From Kitasatospora terrestris (lineage in GTDB: Bacteria; Actinomycetota; Actinomycetes; Streptomycetales; Streptomycetaceae), in the NCBI RefSeq assembly GCF_039542905.1, contig NZ_BAABIS010000001.1:3844001-3908000 (forward strand): DNA of 64,000 nucleotides. Reading direction: 5' to 3'. Below the pieces are notes generated by a model. It was not told the origin of the DNA. It saw only the letters and a list, made by a program, of their open reading frames with translations, and searched no databases. A program made the translations under genes and the position numbers. Shown here piece after piece: positions 1-8,634 of this stretch (the stretch's first letter is position 1; each line of letters opens with the position of its first letter).

Positions 1-229
1 TGCCGGTCGGCGGGGTGTAGCCGGCCGCCCGCCACTCCTCCGGGGTCAGGGTGTCCTGGCCGAGCCCGCCGGTGGGGCGGGGCCGCTCCGGCGGCTCCTC
101 GGTCGGCGCGGGTACCAGCAGGCCCCCGGTCGTCGGCGGTTCGGGCGCCAGCGGCACGGGGGTCGGCTTCTCCACCGGCGGCACGTCGGGCCCGAGCAGC
201 CCCTCGGTCGGTCGGCCCCGCTTTCGCAC
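1..229 (-). CDS. Partial proline-rich hypothetical protein (N-terminus only)
   Basis: The gene runs off the left edge, so only about 76 N-terminal codons are visible. The frame reads from a GTG at 227-229, preceded by GAGGGG eight bases upstream. An in-frame GTG at 266-268 is an alternative start. The visible part is rich in Pro, Glu and Thr and ends in a stretch containing TPEEWRAAGYTPPTG, which looks like the start of an ordered region. No signal peptide or membrane segment is visible. I do not recognise the family. It is divergent from the cation exporter gene at 345. The amino-acid pattern and third-position GC favour real coding over the other frames here. Confidence 0.5.
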   Translation of the reverse strand, partial: MRKRGRPTEGLLGPDVPPVEKPTPVPLAPEPPTTGGLLVPAPTEEPPERPRPTGGLGQDTLTPEEWRAAGYTPPTG

Positions 230-344
230 TCCGCTGTCCCCTCGGCTCCGTCGGTCGTCGGCTCCCACCTTGCCTGATCGAACGTACGAGTGCACAGGTG
301 CCGCACGCTCATGATCCGCATGAAATCGGACATACTCTCCCACT

Positions 345-1286
345 ATGGGTGAGGAGAACACAGGGAACGAAGAGAGCGTCACCACCGTCGTGGTGGCCGG
401 GGCCTGCAACCTCGGCATCGCCGCCGCGAAGGCCCTGGCGGGTCTCGTCAGCGGGTCCAGCGCGATGCTCTCCGAGGCGGCGCACTCCTTCGCCGACACC
501 GTCACCGAGCTGCTGCTCTTCGCCTCGCTCAAGCGCGGGGAGCGGCCCGCCGACGCGGCCCACCCGTTCGGCCACGGGCGGGAGCGCTACCTGTGGGCGC
601 TGATCGCCTCGGTCGCGACCTTCGTCGGCGGCGCGGTGTTCTCGGTGTACGACGGCGTCCACACCCTGACCCACGGGGAGGAGCTGGGCGACCCGGCGCT
701 CTCGTACGTGATCCTGGGCGTCGCCTTCGTCCTGGAGGGCGTGTCGCTGGCGCGGACGGTCCGTCAGCTGGAGGCGGAGACCGCCCGGCTCGGCGTCGGC
801 CGCCTCCGCTTCCTGCGGCACACGGCCGACACCGCGCTGAAGGCCGTCTTCCTGGAGGACTGCGCCGCCCTGGTCGGCCTGCTGCTGGCGTTCGGCGGCC
901 TGCTCGGCTCCCAGCTCAGCGGGTCCGGGGCGTGGGACGGCACCGCGTCGGTCCTGATCGGCCTGCTGCTGGCCTGGGTCGCGTACGTCCTCGCCCGGGA
1001 CAACGTCTCGCTGCTGCTCGGCCGGGCCCTGCCCGGGCCCCTGGAGGAGAGGCTGGTCGCGGTCCTCCGCGACCAGCCCCACGTGGTCGAGGTGCTCGAC
1101 CTCGCCACCAGCGTCTTCGGCCCCGACGACATCCTCGTCGCGGCCAAGGTCGACTTCGCCGACCTGGCCACGGCCGCCGAGGTCGAGCAGGCCTGCGACA
1201 CCGCCGAGCTCGCGCTGCGCAAGGCCTTCCCGGCGGTCACCAAGGTCTACCTCGACCCGACCCCGTCCAGGGCTCAGAGCTCGTAG
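345..1286 (+). CDS. Cation diffusion facilitator (CDF) family metal exporter
   Basis: This 313-residue membrane protein should export a divalent metal such as zinc, in exchange for protons, from the cytoplasm. The second membrane helix carries SEAAHSFADT (His47 and Asp51, the family's metal-site HxxxD). The segment HPFGHGRERYLW after it is typical of the CDF branch that includes SLC30A9-like proteins. The later helix has FLEDCAALVG, with Glu171 and Asp172. The C-terminal ~85 residues form the cytoplasmic dimerisation domain (pattern ...LDLATSVFGPDDILVAAKVDF). Its end overlaps the convergent TPR gene by 13 bp. The ATG at 345 starts the conserved part; no strong ribosome site is seen. The metal cannot be told from sequence. 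Confidence 0.9.
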   Translation: MGEENTGNEESVTTVVVAGACNLGIAAAKALAGLVSGSSAMLSEAAHSFADTVTELLLFASLKRGERPADAAHPFGHGRERYLWALIASVATFVGGAVFSVYDGVHTLTHGEELGDPALSYVILGVAFVLEGVSLARTVRQLEAETARLGVGRLRFLRHTADTALKAVFLEDCAALVGLLLAFGGLLGSQLSGSGAWDGTASVLIGLLLAWVAYVLARDNVSLLLGRALPGPLEERLVAVLRDQPHVVEVLDLATSVFGPDDILVAAKVDFADLATAAEVEQACDTAELALRKAFPAVTKVYLDPTPSRAQSS

Positions 1287-3607
1287 CGCTCCGCGATCCC
1301 CCGGTGCCGGGCGAGGTCGGCTCCGGCCGCCTCGGCCAGGTCGAGCCAGGCGAGCGGGTGGCGCCAGGGTGCGGTGAGGCGGGTGAGCAGGGCGTCCGCG
1401 TCCGCCGCCGAGGCGGTGGGCGGGACGCCGACCGCCGCGTAGACGCCGGGCAGGGTGCCGCCCGAGGGGTCGGTGATCTCGTACTGGTCGCCGCTGTAGG
1501 CCCACAGGCCGTAGCCCGCGTCGTGGAGGGCGCCGCGCAGGGCGACCCACGCGTCGTCGCCGGGCCAGGCACCGTCGATCCAGTACGTGGTGTACCCGGC
1601 GGGGTCGAGCAGGGTGAGCAGCTCGAACACCGGCCGCCACTCCTGCTCCTCGCCCTCGGCGGGCGGGTCGTTGAGCACGGCGGGCCCGAACACCACGGTG
1701 TCCCGGTGGTTGAGCGGCAGCTCGTCGCCGAGGACGGGCAGCACCCGCGCGGTGGCCGGCCCGGTGCGCAGCGCGGGCAGCTCCGCGGTCGTGCCGTTGG
1801 TCCGGGTGGCGCGCAGGGTGACGAGCTGCCACTCCTCCTCGACCGGCCCGCCGTCCGCGTCGAACTCGATGCCCAGCCGCGCGCCGGTGGACCGGACGGC
1901 CGCCCAGTCCCGGTTGGCGGTGGCGACGGTGATCAGGTGCCAGAGGTCGGGCTCCTGCACCCGGCGGTGGGCCTGCTCGGGGTCCTCGTCGCCGGCCGGC
2001 AGGGCGTGCGCCAACAGGTCCTCGTAGAGCCGCTGCGCCTCGGCCCAGTCGCCCCGGTGGGTGGCGGCGGTCGCGGCGAGCCGGCGGGTGTTGACGGCGT
2101 CGGGCTCGTGCACCAGCACGGCGGCGCAGTGCTCGCCGACCTCCGCCCAGCGGCCCTCGGACGCGGCCCACCGGGCCAGCAGCCAGCTGCCGTCCGCGGG
2201 GCTCCCGGCCGCCAGCCGGGCGGCGAGCTTCCGGACGCCCTCCTCGTCCGAGGCGTCGATCAGGACGGATCCGAGCATCCCGACCAGGTACTCGTGGCCC
2301 GGGTCGATCTCGATCTGGGCCCAGAGCAGGTCGGCGACCGCGCGGGCGTGTCCGAGCGCGCCCAGCGCGCCGGCGAGGTTGGCGACCAGCACCGAGTCCG
2401 GCTCGCCGTCACCGGCGGCGAGCGCCGCGGCGATCAGGTCGGCGCCGGTCTCCGGGTCCGGGGTGTGCTCGGCGAGCCATCCGGCGAGCTCGTCCGGGGC
2501 GACCGGCAGTTCGGGCCGGGGCAGGGCGAGCGCGGCGGCCCGCAGCGCGGCCAGGTCCTCGGTGACGCCGTCGGTCCGGCGCAGCGAGCCGAGCTTGCGC
2601 TCACCAGTGGCGGCCAGGGTCAGTGCCACCTCGCGCGCCCCGCGGGCGACGGCGAGCCGGCCGGCGATCAGCAGCAGGTCGACGCAGGGCCGGTGCGAGC
2701 CGGCGGCGTCCAGGTAGCCGACCCAGCGGGCGAGCCGGGCGCCCAGCGCCGAGTCGTTCGGGTACCGGTCCGCGGCGGCGAGCAGTTCGACCGCCTGGGT
2801 CCAGCGGTGCCGGACGTCGGCGTACTGCTCGGCCTGCTCGGCGTCGGGCAGCAGCTCCAGGGCCTGCTCGTGGCGGCCGAGCCGGGCGAGGTTGAGGGCG
2901 CGTCCGACGGCGAGCTTGCGCCGGTCGTCGTCGTCCAGTTGGTTGCGGGCGGAGACGTAGGCGAGTTCGGCGGCGTCGTAGGCGGCGAGGGCGTCCTGGT
3001 AGCGGCCGAGCCTGCCGAGCGCGGAGGCGCGGGAGTGCCCGAAGGCGAGCGAGACGTGCTCGCCGGCGGCCTGGATGCGGGCCTGGGCGCGGTCGAGGTG
3101 GGTCAGTGCCTCCTCGGCGCGCCCGTCGTCCTCCAGGGTGTCGGCGTACTCGCGGGAGAGGCAGTCGAAGCAGGCCCGGGCGGGTTCGACCCGCTCCAGG
3201 GTTTCCTCCAGGACGGCGAGCCGCTCGGCGACGTAGCCGGGGCCGTCGATGTTGGCGTGGCAGATGGTGAAGTCCTGCACGGCGCAGACGGACTGCGGGC
3301 AGGAGGCGGTCTCCTCGCGGTGCGCGAACTCGAGCAGGGACACCGCCTCGGCCATCGCGGCCTCGCCCTGGTGGCGCTTGTTGAGCAGGTTCTGCAGCCG
3401 CCAGTGGCGCAGGAAGACCTCGACCCAGGGCAGGCCGAGGGCCCGCGCGGAGGCGAGCGCCTCGGGGTACATGGCGTCGAGCTGCTCGTTGCGGCCCTCG
3501 ACGGCGTGTCCGGCGATCTCGACGACGGCGGTGGCGAGCCGGTGCTGCCCCGATTCGGCGAGCTGGCGGTGGGTGTCCTGGACCCAGGCCCAGATGTCGG
3601 TGGTCAC
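1274..3607 (-). CDS. Large tetratricopeptide-repeat (TPR) protein, partner of the HSP90 gene
   Basis: A 777-residue soluble protein built largely of helix-turn-helix pairs with TPR spacing, for example around residues 190-260 (LGRYQDALAAYDAAELAYV). No enzyme motif, signal peptide or membrane helix is visible. Residues about 100-155 contain a cluster of cysteines, including CFDC, that might bind metal. The GTG start overlaps the HSP90 stop in a GTGA (3604-3607), so translation is probably coupled and the two proteins made together. In eukaryotes TPR proteins are the standard co-chaperones of HSP90; a co-chaperone or client-adaptor role here is my inference from that parallel. The HSP90 C-terminus ends LGDHS and lacks the MEEVD tail that eukaryotic TPR domains bind, so any contact would be different. 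Confidence 0.8.
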   Translation of the reverse strand: MTTDIWAWVQDTHRQLAESGQHRLATAVVEIAGHAVEGRNEQLDAMYPEALASARALGLPWVEVFLRHWRLQNLLNKRHQGEAAMAEAVSLLEFAHREETASCPQSVCAVQDFTICHANIDGPGYVAERLAVLEETLERVEPARACFDCLSREYADTLEDDGRAEEALTHLDRAQARIQAAGEHVSLAFGHSRASALGRLGRYQDALAAYDAAELAYVSARNQLDDDDRRKLAVGRALNLARLGRHEQALELLPDAEQAEQYADVRHRWTQAVELLAAADRYPNDSALGARLARWVGYLDAAGSHRPCVDLLLIAGRLAVARGAREVALTLAATGERKLGSLRRTDGVTEDLAALRAAALALPRPELPVAPDELAGWLAEHTPDPETGADLIAAALAAGDGEPDSVLVANLAGALGALGHARAVADLLWAQIEIDPGHEYLVGMLGSVLIDASDEEGVRKLAARLAAGSPADGSWLLARWAASEGRWAEVGEHCAAVLVHEPDAVNTRRLAATAATHRGDWAEAQRLYEDLLAHALPAGDEDPEQAHRRVQEPDLWHLITVATANRDWAAVRSTGARLGIEFDADGGPVEEEWQLVTLRATRTNGTTAELPALRTGPATARVLPVLGDELPLNHRDTVVFGPAVLNDPPAEGEEQEWRPVFELLTLLDPAGYTTYWIDGAWPGDDAWVALRGALHDAGYGLWAYSGDQYEITDPSGGTLPGVYAAVGVPPTASAADADALLTRLTAPWRHPLAWLDLAEAAGADLARHRGIAERYEL

Positions 3608-5451
3608 GAGTGGTCTCCAAGGTCCTGGGAGAGGTCGGCGGTGAGCGCGGCGACCGCGGTGGACACGCCGCCCAGGGCGGCGCCGAGGTCGCCCGCCGAG
3701 GAGCCGGACGCGGCCGCCATGATCACCTTGAGCGAGCGGAGCAGCCCGGCGGCGGTGGCGGCGCCGGTGCGCCCGGCCCGGTAGGCGGTGAGCAGGTCCT
3801 CGACGGCGGGCGAGGCGAGGTTGAGGTAGAGGCGGGCCTTGACGGTCCCGTCGGTGCGGGCGGTGAAGGCGCGGGCGAGGCGCAGCGCGGCGGACGGGAT
3901 CCGGGCGTCGGCCTGGTCGTCCTCGATCCGGGCCTTGAGCTCGGCCTCCCGGTCCGGCACCAGGACCAGCGGCAGGCCGGGCGGGTCGAAGCGGGCGGGG
4001 ACGAGCTCCTCGCCCTCGTCGGCGAGGGCGGCGGCGAGCCAGCCGCGCTCCTCGGCGGGCAGCGGCGCGGCGGGTTCGCGGAACAGCTCCCGGTTGCCGC
4101 TCTCGCTGCCGAGCTCGACGATCCGGCAGTCGCGCAGCTGGGCGTAGCGGCGCAGGAAGGGCAGGACGGCGTACCGGTCGCCGCGGGCGATCGGCACCTG
4201 CATGGCGCGGTAGAGCATCTCCTCGAAGCCGCCGCCGCTGCCGAGCGCGACGTGCACCGCGCCGGAGCCGGCCGCGCGCAGCGCGCCGGCGGTCAGGTCG
4301 CCCTGCGAGGTGGGCACCGGGACGTCGTCGGCGAGCAGGGTGAACAGCCGGTCGTCGCAGAGCGCGGCGCCGAGCAGGTCCTGGCCGTGCCGGGTGAGGA
4401 TCCGCCGCCAGGCGTTGGGGTGCAGCCGGGCGGTCTCGTAGAGGCCGTCGACGACGGCGTCGGCGAGGGCCCGCTGGAGCGCGCGGTAGTGCTCGTCGCG
4501 CTGCAGGTCCTCGCGGCTGGCGGTGGGGGTGAGCCGGCTGGACTCGATCACGCCGCCGATGAACCCGGCCCAGCTGGGCAGCAGGTCGCGGGCGTCGTCG
4601 GCGAGCAGCATGCCGCGCAGGTAGACGGCGAGATCGCGGTTGTCGGTGGAGCCGTAGGTGCCGCCGTCCTGCACCCAGAGCAGGCCGACGGCGTCGGTCC
4701 GGTCCTCGGCGGGGGTGACGGGGAAGGCGGTGAGCGGTTCGAAGCTGCGGGCGAAGGCGTTCGCGAAGCGCATCCGGTGGAGGTGCGGCGAGCCGGGCAG
4801 GTCCTGCCGCCAGGGCACCGGGACGTCGTTGACCGGCTGCTCGTCGGTGCCGACGTACACCGGGATCGGCAGCAGCACGCAGTACCGGCGGAGGACCTCG
4901 CGCAGCGCCTCCTCGTCGGCGAGGTGGGCGTGCTCGGGCTTGAGGGTCAGTTCGACGACGGTGCCGGGGCCGGGCCGGGGCGCGACGGGTTCGACGCCGT
5001 AGCGCTCGCCGCCGCGGCTGCGGTAGCGGTGGGCGAGGTGCGGTTCGCGGTGCGAGGCGGTGGTGACGGTGACCTCGTCGGCGACCGAGAAGGCGGAGAG
5101 GAAGCCGAGGCCGAAGGCGCCGATCAGGTCCTGGTCGCCGGTCAGGTCGCGCAGCATCCGGGTGTAGCCGGTGCCGACGGTGGCCAGGTAGGCGTGGATC
5201 TCCGGCTCGGTGAGGCCGGCGCCGGTGTCCTCGATCGCCACGGTCCGGGCGGCCGGGTCGCCGCTGACCCGGATCAGCGGCCGGTACGGGGTGTCGGGGT
5301 CCTCCAGCCGGCGCCGGGTGTGCGAGTCGTGGGCGTTCTGGACCAGTTCGCGCAGGGCGACCAGCGGGGTGGAGTAGAGGTGGGTGGCCAGCACGCCCAC
5401 CAGGCCGCCGAGGTCCACCTCCGTCGTGCGCAGCTTCTCGGCTTCAGACAT
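3604..5451 (-). CDS. HSP90-family ATPase chaperone (HtpG-like)
   Basis: A 615-residue GHKL-fold ATPase chaperone. The Bergerat ATP site is complete: RELVQNAHD (Glu35, Asn39), EDTGAGL (Asp75), GAFGLGFLSAF lid segment at about 111-121, and the PGTVVELTL strand near residue 165. Length fits bacterial HtpG. The start is placed at ATG 5449-5451, giving MSEAEKLRTTEVDL, because the family homology begins at once. An upstream in-frame ATG at 5538 would add 29 residues unlike the family. It is the first gene of a two-gene operon with the TPR protein. I read it as one of the divergent actinobacterial HSP90 proteins rather than canonical htpG, because of this fixed TPR partner; that distinction is inferred. 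Confidence 0.9.
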   Translation of the reverse strand: MSEAEKLRTTEVDLGGLVGVLATHLYSTPLVALRELVQNAHDSHTRRRLEDPDTPYRPLIRVSGDPAARTVAIEDTGAGLTEPEIHAYLATVGTGYTRMLRDLTGDQDLIGAFGLGFLSAFSVADEVTVTTASHREPHLAHRYRSRGGERYGVEPVAPRPGPGTVVELTLKPEHAHLADEEALREVLRRYCVLLPIPVYVGTDEQPVNDVPVPWRQDLPGSPHLHRMRFANAFARSFEPLTAFPVTPAEDRTDAVGLLWVQDGGTYGSTDNRDLAVYLRGMLLADDARDLLPSWAGFIGGVIESSRLTPTASREDLQRDEHYRALQRALADAVVDGLYETARLHPNAWRRILTRHGQDLLGAALCDDRLFTLLADDVPVPTSQGDLTAGALRAAGSGAVHVALGSGGGFEEMLYRAMQVPIARGDRYAVLPFLRRYAQLRDCRIVELGSESGNRELFREPAAPLPAEERGWLAAALADEGEELVPARFDPPGLPLVLVPDREAELKARIEDDQADARIPSAALRLARAFTARTDGTVKARLYLNLASPAVEDLLTAYRAGRTGAATAAGLLRSLKVIMAAASGSSAGDLGAALGGVSTAVAALTADLSQDLGDHS

Positions 5452-5676
5452 GAGGCCACAGTGTGCCAGTACGACTATCTGTCGACCAGCGATTTCCGAT
5501 TCGCGGCCAATTCCGGGTTTATTCCGAACGGGTGACACCTTCGAGCGAACCGACCCGGGACGGGCTGGAAGTCAATCGGCCGTCCGGGGAATCCTGATCG
5601 GGCGACGTCAGAACCGGCGCACCCGGGGCGGCCACCCCGCGCGCCACCATTCGCACCACTCGACAGGGAGACCACC

Positions 5677-5994
5677 GTGTCCCGTATTCGCGCAGTCGCC
5701 GCCGTCACCGCCCTCGGGGCCTTCCTCCTGGCCGGGATCGGCACCGCTCAGGCTGACAACGGCGCGGGCGCCGACAACGGATCCAACGCCTCCGTGGTCA
5801 GCAACACCGGGTCGGGCAACATCGTGGGCGGCGTCCTCGGCAATGCCGCCGCGACCCAGCAGAGCGCCACCGGTTCGGGCGGCAGCAACCAGAACAACAA
5901 CCTCGGCGTGGCCGGCAACTCCGGTGGTGTCGGCGCGGTCCAGGGCAATGGCAACCTCGCCCACCACGTGTACTACCCGTTCGTCCTCTACTGA
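5677..5994 (+). CDS. Small secreted Asn/Gly/Ser-rich protein of unknown function
   Basis: A 105-residue protein with a clear Sec signal peptide (MSRIRAVAAVTALGAFLLAG, cleavage likely after AQA near residue 26). The mature part is about 80 residues, very rich in Asn, Gly and Ser, with Gln runs, no cysteine, and an aromatic C-terminal tail (HHVYYPFVLY). GTG start 5677 has GGGAG eight bases upstream. The low-complexity N/Q/G pattern resembles surface or amyloid-like small proteins of Streptomyces, but it lacks the chaplin and rodlin signatures. It stands alone between the HSP90 and TetR genes. A role at the cell surface is inferred only from export and composition. Confidence 0.75.
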   Translation: MSRIRAVAAVTALGAFLLAGIGTAQADNGAGADNGSNASVVSNTGSGNIVGGVLGNAAATQQSATGSGGSNQNNNLGVAGNSGGVGAVQGNGNLAHHVYYPFVLY

Positions 5995-6007
5995 GCCGTC
6001 GGTTCCC

Positions 6008-6042
6008 GACGGGGCGCGGGGGGGGGCTCCCCGCACCCCGTC
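6008..6042. terminator. Hairpin between convergent genes
   Basis: GACGGGGCGCGGGG pairs with CCCCGCACCCCGTC with one mismatch. It sits just after the small secreted gene and at the stop of the convergent double-TetR gene, so it could end both transcripts. No T-run follows, as is usual in high-GC actinobacteria. Confidence 0.6.
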
Positions 6043-7210
6043 ACCGTTCTCCGCGCGGTCCCAGCACCGCCCGGCCCAGCACCAGCAGCCGCCCGGCGCG
6101 CTCCCCCGCCCCGGGCGGCAGCCGCACGCCGTCGTTGACCAACGCGAACATCGCGTGCACCCGGATCCGCGCCTCGGCGTCCTCGCACCCGGGCCGCACC
6201 TGCTGGAGCAGACCGACCCAGGTCCGCAGGAAGTCCCGGCGGAAGTCCACCGCCGCTCGCCGGTCGGCCGGCGCCAGGCGCTCGGTCTCACTGACCATCA
6301 CGCCCAGGTAGTCGCTGTGCCGCACGGCGAAGCCCACGTACGCCGCCAGGCCCGCCGCCAGCGCTTCCTCCGGCGAGGCGGCCCCGTCCAGCGCGGCGGA
6401 CACCTCCCGCGCCAGCCGCTCCCGGCAGCGCACCAGCGCGGCCGCCAGCAGCTCGGCCTTGGTGGCGAAGTGCTTGTAGACGCTCGGCCCGGCGATGCCG
6501 ACCGCCGCCCCGAGCCGGTCGGTGGAGACGTTGTCGAACCCGCGCGCGTGGAACAGCCGGACGGCCGCCGCCAGCAGCTCCTCCCGCCGCGAGGCGGGCA
6601 CCGGCTCCGGCCCCTCCGCGGCGGCCGGGAGCGACGGCGCGGCGGCCGGGTCGGCCGCCAGCAGGTCGCCGCCCAGGGTGCGCAGCAGCGCCTCGAACCG
6701 CCGCCGGGGCGGGGCGAAGCTGTGGTTGCTCAGGCCGCCGTACGCCGACAGCACCGACCAGCAGAGCAACTCGGCGTCGAGCCGCTCGAGTTCGGGACGG
6801 GCCGCGGCGACCACCGGCACCATCCCGGCCACCGCCGCCCGCAACTCCCGTCCCAGCTCGGCGCGCTGGGCCGGGGGCAGCAGGCGGGCGTCGCGCTGCC
6901 ACAGGGTGCCGAGCGCCCGGTGGTCGATCGCCACCTCGGCCAGCGCCGCGCACAGCTGCTCCGGCCCGCCGGCCCCGGCCCGGACCGCCTCGCGCAGCGC
7001 GTCGAGGCCGGCCGCGACGGCGCTGCGCAGCAGCTCGGGCTTGCTGCGGAAGTGCCGGTAGAGCGCGGGGGCGGTGATGCCCACCTCGGCGGCCACCTCC
7101 GCCATCGACACCTGGTGGTAGCCGCGCCGGTGGAACTGCCCCTCGGCGGCGGCCAGGATGACCGCCCGCCGCCCCGGCGGCCGCCGCACGACGGCCCGCT
7201 CCGTCGCCAC
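6041..7210 (-). CDS. Double TetR/AcrR-type transcriptional regulator
   Basis: About 389 residues with two complete TetR units in one chain. The first HTH (around residues 15-60) has QVSMAEVAAEVGITAPALYR. The second (around 200-245) has NVSTDRLGAAVGIAGPSVYK. Each is followed by its own helical ligand-binding domain. Start GTG 7208-7210 is chosen because GAGGGGGCGGGGA precedes it; an ATG at 7261 would add 17 residues without homology. It is divergent from the acyl-CoA dehydrogenase gene, which it may repress in response to acyl-CoA or a related ligand (inference from placement). Internal duplication means one chain could supply both halves of an operator-binding pair. Confidence 0.88.
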   Translation of the reverse strand: MATERAVVRRPPGRRAVILAAAEGQFHRRGYHQVSMAEVAAEVGITAPALYRHFRSKPELLRSAVAAGLDALREAVRAGAGGPEQLCAALAEVAIDHRALGTLWQRDARLLPPAQRAELGRELRAAVAGMVPVVAAARPELERLDAELLCWSVLSAYGGLSNHSFAPPRRRFEALLRTLGGDLLAADPAAAPSLPAAAEGPEPVPASRREELLAAAVRLFHARGFDNVSTDRLGAAVGIAGPSVYKHFATKAELLAAALVRCRERLAREVSAALDGAASPEEALAAGLAAYVGFAVRHSDYLGVMVSETERLAPADRRAAVDFRRDFLRTWVGLLQQVRPGCEDAEARIRVHAMFALVNDGVRLPPGAGERAGRLLVLGRAVLGPRGER

Positions 7211-7372
7211 TCCCCGCCCCCTCGGCTCGGCCCGACCGTACGCCGTCAGGGTAGCAAGCATTCACTTGACCGGCCGGAGAGCCTGCGGAACAAGGCTCAC
7301 CACTCTGGACAGCCGAAGCTACCGACGATTAACTTGTGGAGCGTTCAGCGGGCACAGGAAGGGAGCGCCACC

Positions 7373-8530
7373 GTGCGCCGTACCGTGTACAACGAGGACC
7401 ACGAGGCGTTCCGGGCGACCATCCGGGACTTCATCGCCAAGGAGGTCGTCCCGGTCTACGAGGGCTGGGAGGCCGAGGGCCACCCGCCGCGCGACTTCTA
7501 CCGCAAGCTCGGGGCGCTCGGCGTGTACGGCATCGAGGTGCCCGAGGAGTACGGCGGCGCCGGCGAGAGCGGCTTCAAGTACCAGGCCGTGATCTACGAG
7601 GAGACCGCCCGCGCGGGCGTCACCTTCGGCTCCTCCGGGGTGCACACCGGCCTGGTGCTGCCCTACCTGCTGGAGTACGCCAACGAGGAGCAGAAGCAGC
7701 GCTGGCTGCCCGACTTCGTCTCCGGCGACATGATGACCGCCATCGCGATGACCGAGCCCGGCGCGGGCTCGGACCTCGCGGGCATCGCCACCACCGCCAG
7801 GCTGTCCGAGGACGGCACCCACTACGTGCTCAACGGCGCCAAGACCTTCATCACCGGCGGCGTCCTCGCCGACCTGGTGCTGGTGATCTGCCGGACCGCC
7901 CCGTACGACCCGGCGAACCGCCGCGCGGGCCTGTCCATCCTGTGCGTGGACACCGCGTCCGAGGGCTACACGGTCGGCCGCAAGCTGCAGAAGATCGGCC
8001 TGCGCACCTCCGACACCGCCGAACTCTCCTTCAGCGACGTCAAGGTGCCGGTGGAGAACCTGCTCGGCGAGGAGGGCAAGGCCTTCTCGTACCTGACCCA
8101 CAACCTGGTCCAGGAGCGCCTGGCGATCGCGGTCGGCGCCTACGCCTCGGCCGCCGCCGCGGTCGGCTTCGCGGTGAAGTACGTGAAGGAGCGCAAGGTC
8201 TTCGGCCAGGCGGTGGCCGAGTTCCAGAACACCAAGTTCACCCTGGCCGACTGCCAGGCCCAGGTGCTCGCCCAGCAGGCGATGGTCGACCAGGCGCTGG
8301 AGCTCTACCAGACCGGCGAACTGACCGTGGCCGACGCGGCCGCCGCCAAGCTGTTCTGCACCGAGTCGGCGTCCCAGGTGATCGACAAGTGCCTGCAGTT
8401 GCACGGCGGCTACGGCTACATCCTGGAGTACCCGATCGCCCGCCTCTACACCGACAACCGGGTCTTCCGGATCTACGGCGGCACCAGCGAGGTCATGCGG
8501 ACGATCATCGCCAAGTCCCTGGGCCTGTAA
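7373..8530 (+). CDS. Acyl-CoA dehydrogenase (FAD-dependent)
   Basis: A 385-residue flavoenzyme that would oxidise an acyl-CoA to the 2-enoyl-CoA in fatty or branched-chain acid breakdown. Family motifs are clear: AMTEPGAGSDLAGI, GAKTFITGG, the FGQ segment, QLHGGYGY, and the end RIYGGTSEVMR. The position that carries the catalytic Glu in medium-chain enzymes (YEGT) is Gly here (YGGT). The Glu in QERLAIA (Glu248) fits the catalytic base of the long-chain/isovaleryl branch, so the protein is intact rather than defective. GTG 7373 follows GGAAGGGAG. The substrate is not determined. The divergent double-TetR gene is the likely regulator. Confidence 0.93.
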   Translation: MRRTVYNEDHEAFRATIRDFIAKEVVPVYEGWEAEGHPPRDFYRKLGALGVYGIEVPEEYGGAGESGFKYQAVIYEETARAGVTFGSSGVHTGLVLPYLLEYANEEQKQRWLPDFVSGDMMTAIAMTEPGAGSDLAGIATTARLSEDGTHYVLNGAKTFITGGVLADLVLVICRTAPYDPANRRAGLSILCVDTASEGYTVGRKLQKIGLRTSDTAELSFSDVKVPVENLLGEEGKAFSYLTHNLVQERLAIAVGAYASAAAAVGFAVKYVKERKVFGQAVAEFQNTKFTLADCQAQVLAQQAMVDQALELYQTGELTVADAAAAKLFCTESASQVIDKCLQLHGGYGYILEYPIARLYTDNRVFRIYGGTSEVMRTIIAKSLGL

Positions 8531-8552
8531 CCCGGGGCGCGGCGGCACGAGC

Positions 8553-8590
8553 ACGCGGCGGTCCGGGACCCACCACCCGGACCGCCGCGT
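8553..8590. terminator. Strong hairpin after acyl-CoA dehydrogenase
   Basis: A 15-bp stem (ACGCGGCGGTCCGGG with its exact complement, 8-base loop) lies 22 bp after the stop. It is well placed to end the acyl-CoA dehydrogenase transcript and possibly that of the convergent small gene at 8635. Confidence 0.75.
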
Positions 8591-8634
8591 TCCTTCGCGC
8601 TGCGCCGCTCGGCGCCGCTCCGCCGCGCGGGAGG

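Noticed and set aside
593..3784. A 1063-codon open frame on the + strand, and similar very long frames at 3610-5535 and 25128-29651
   Set aside because: They lie over clear genes in other frames, are dominated by Arg/Pro/Gly or Val/Gly/Gln, and show no family motif. At 73% GC stop codons are rare, so such frames arise by chance.
5677..5994. Chaplin or rodlin identity for the small secreted protein
   Set aside because: It lacks the cysteine pair and hydrophobic chaplin core, and the rodlin pattern is absent.
7373..8530. Acyl-CoA dehydrogenase as inactive because YEGT is YGGT
   Set aside because: Long-chain and isovaleryl-type enzymes place the catalytic Glu in the QERL helix, which is present here.
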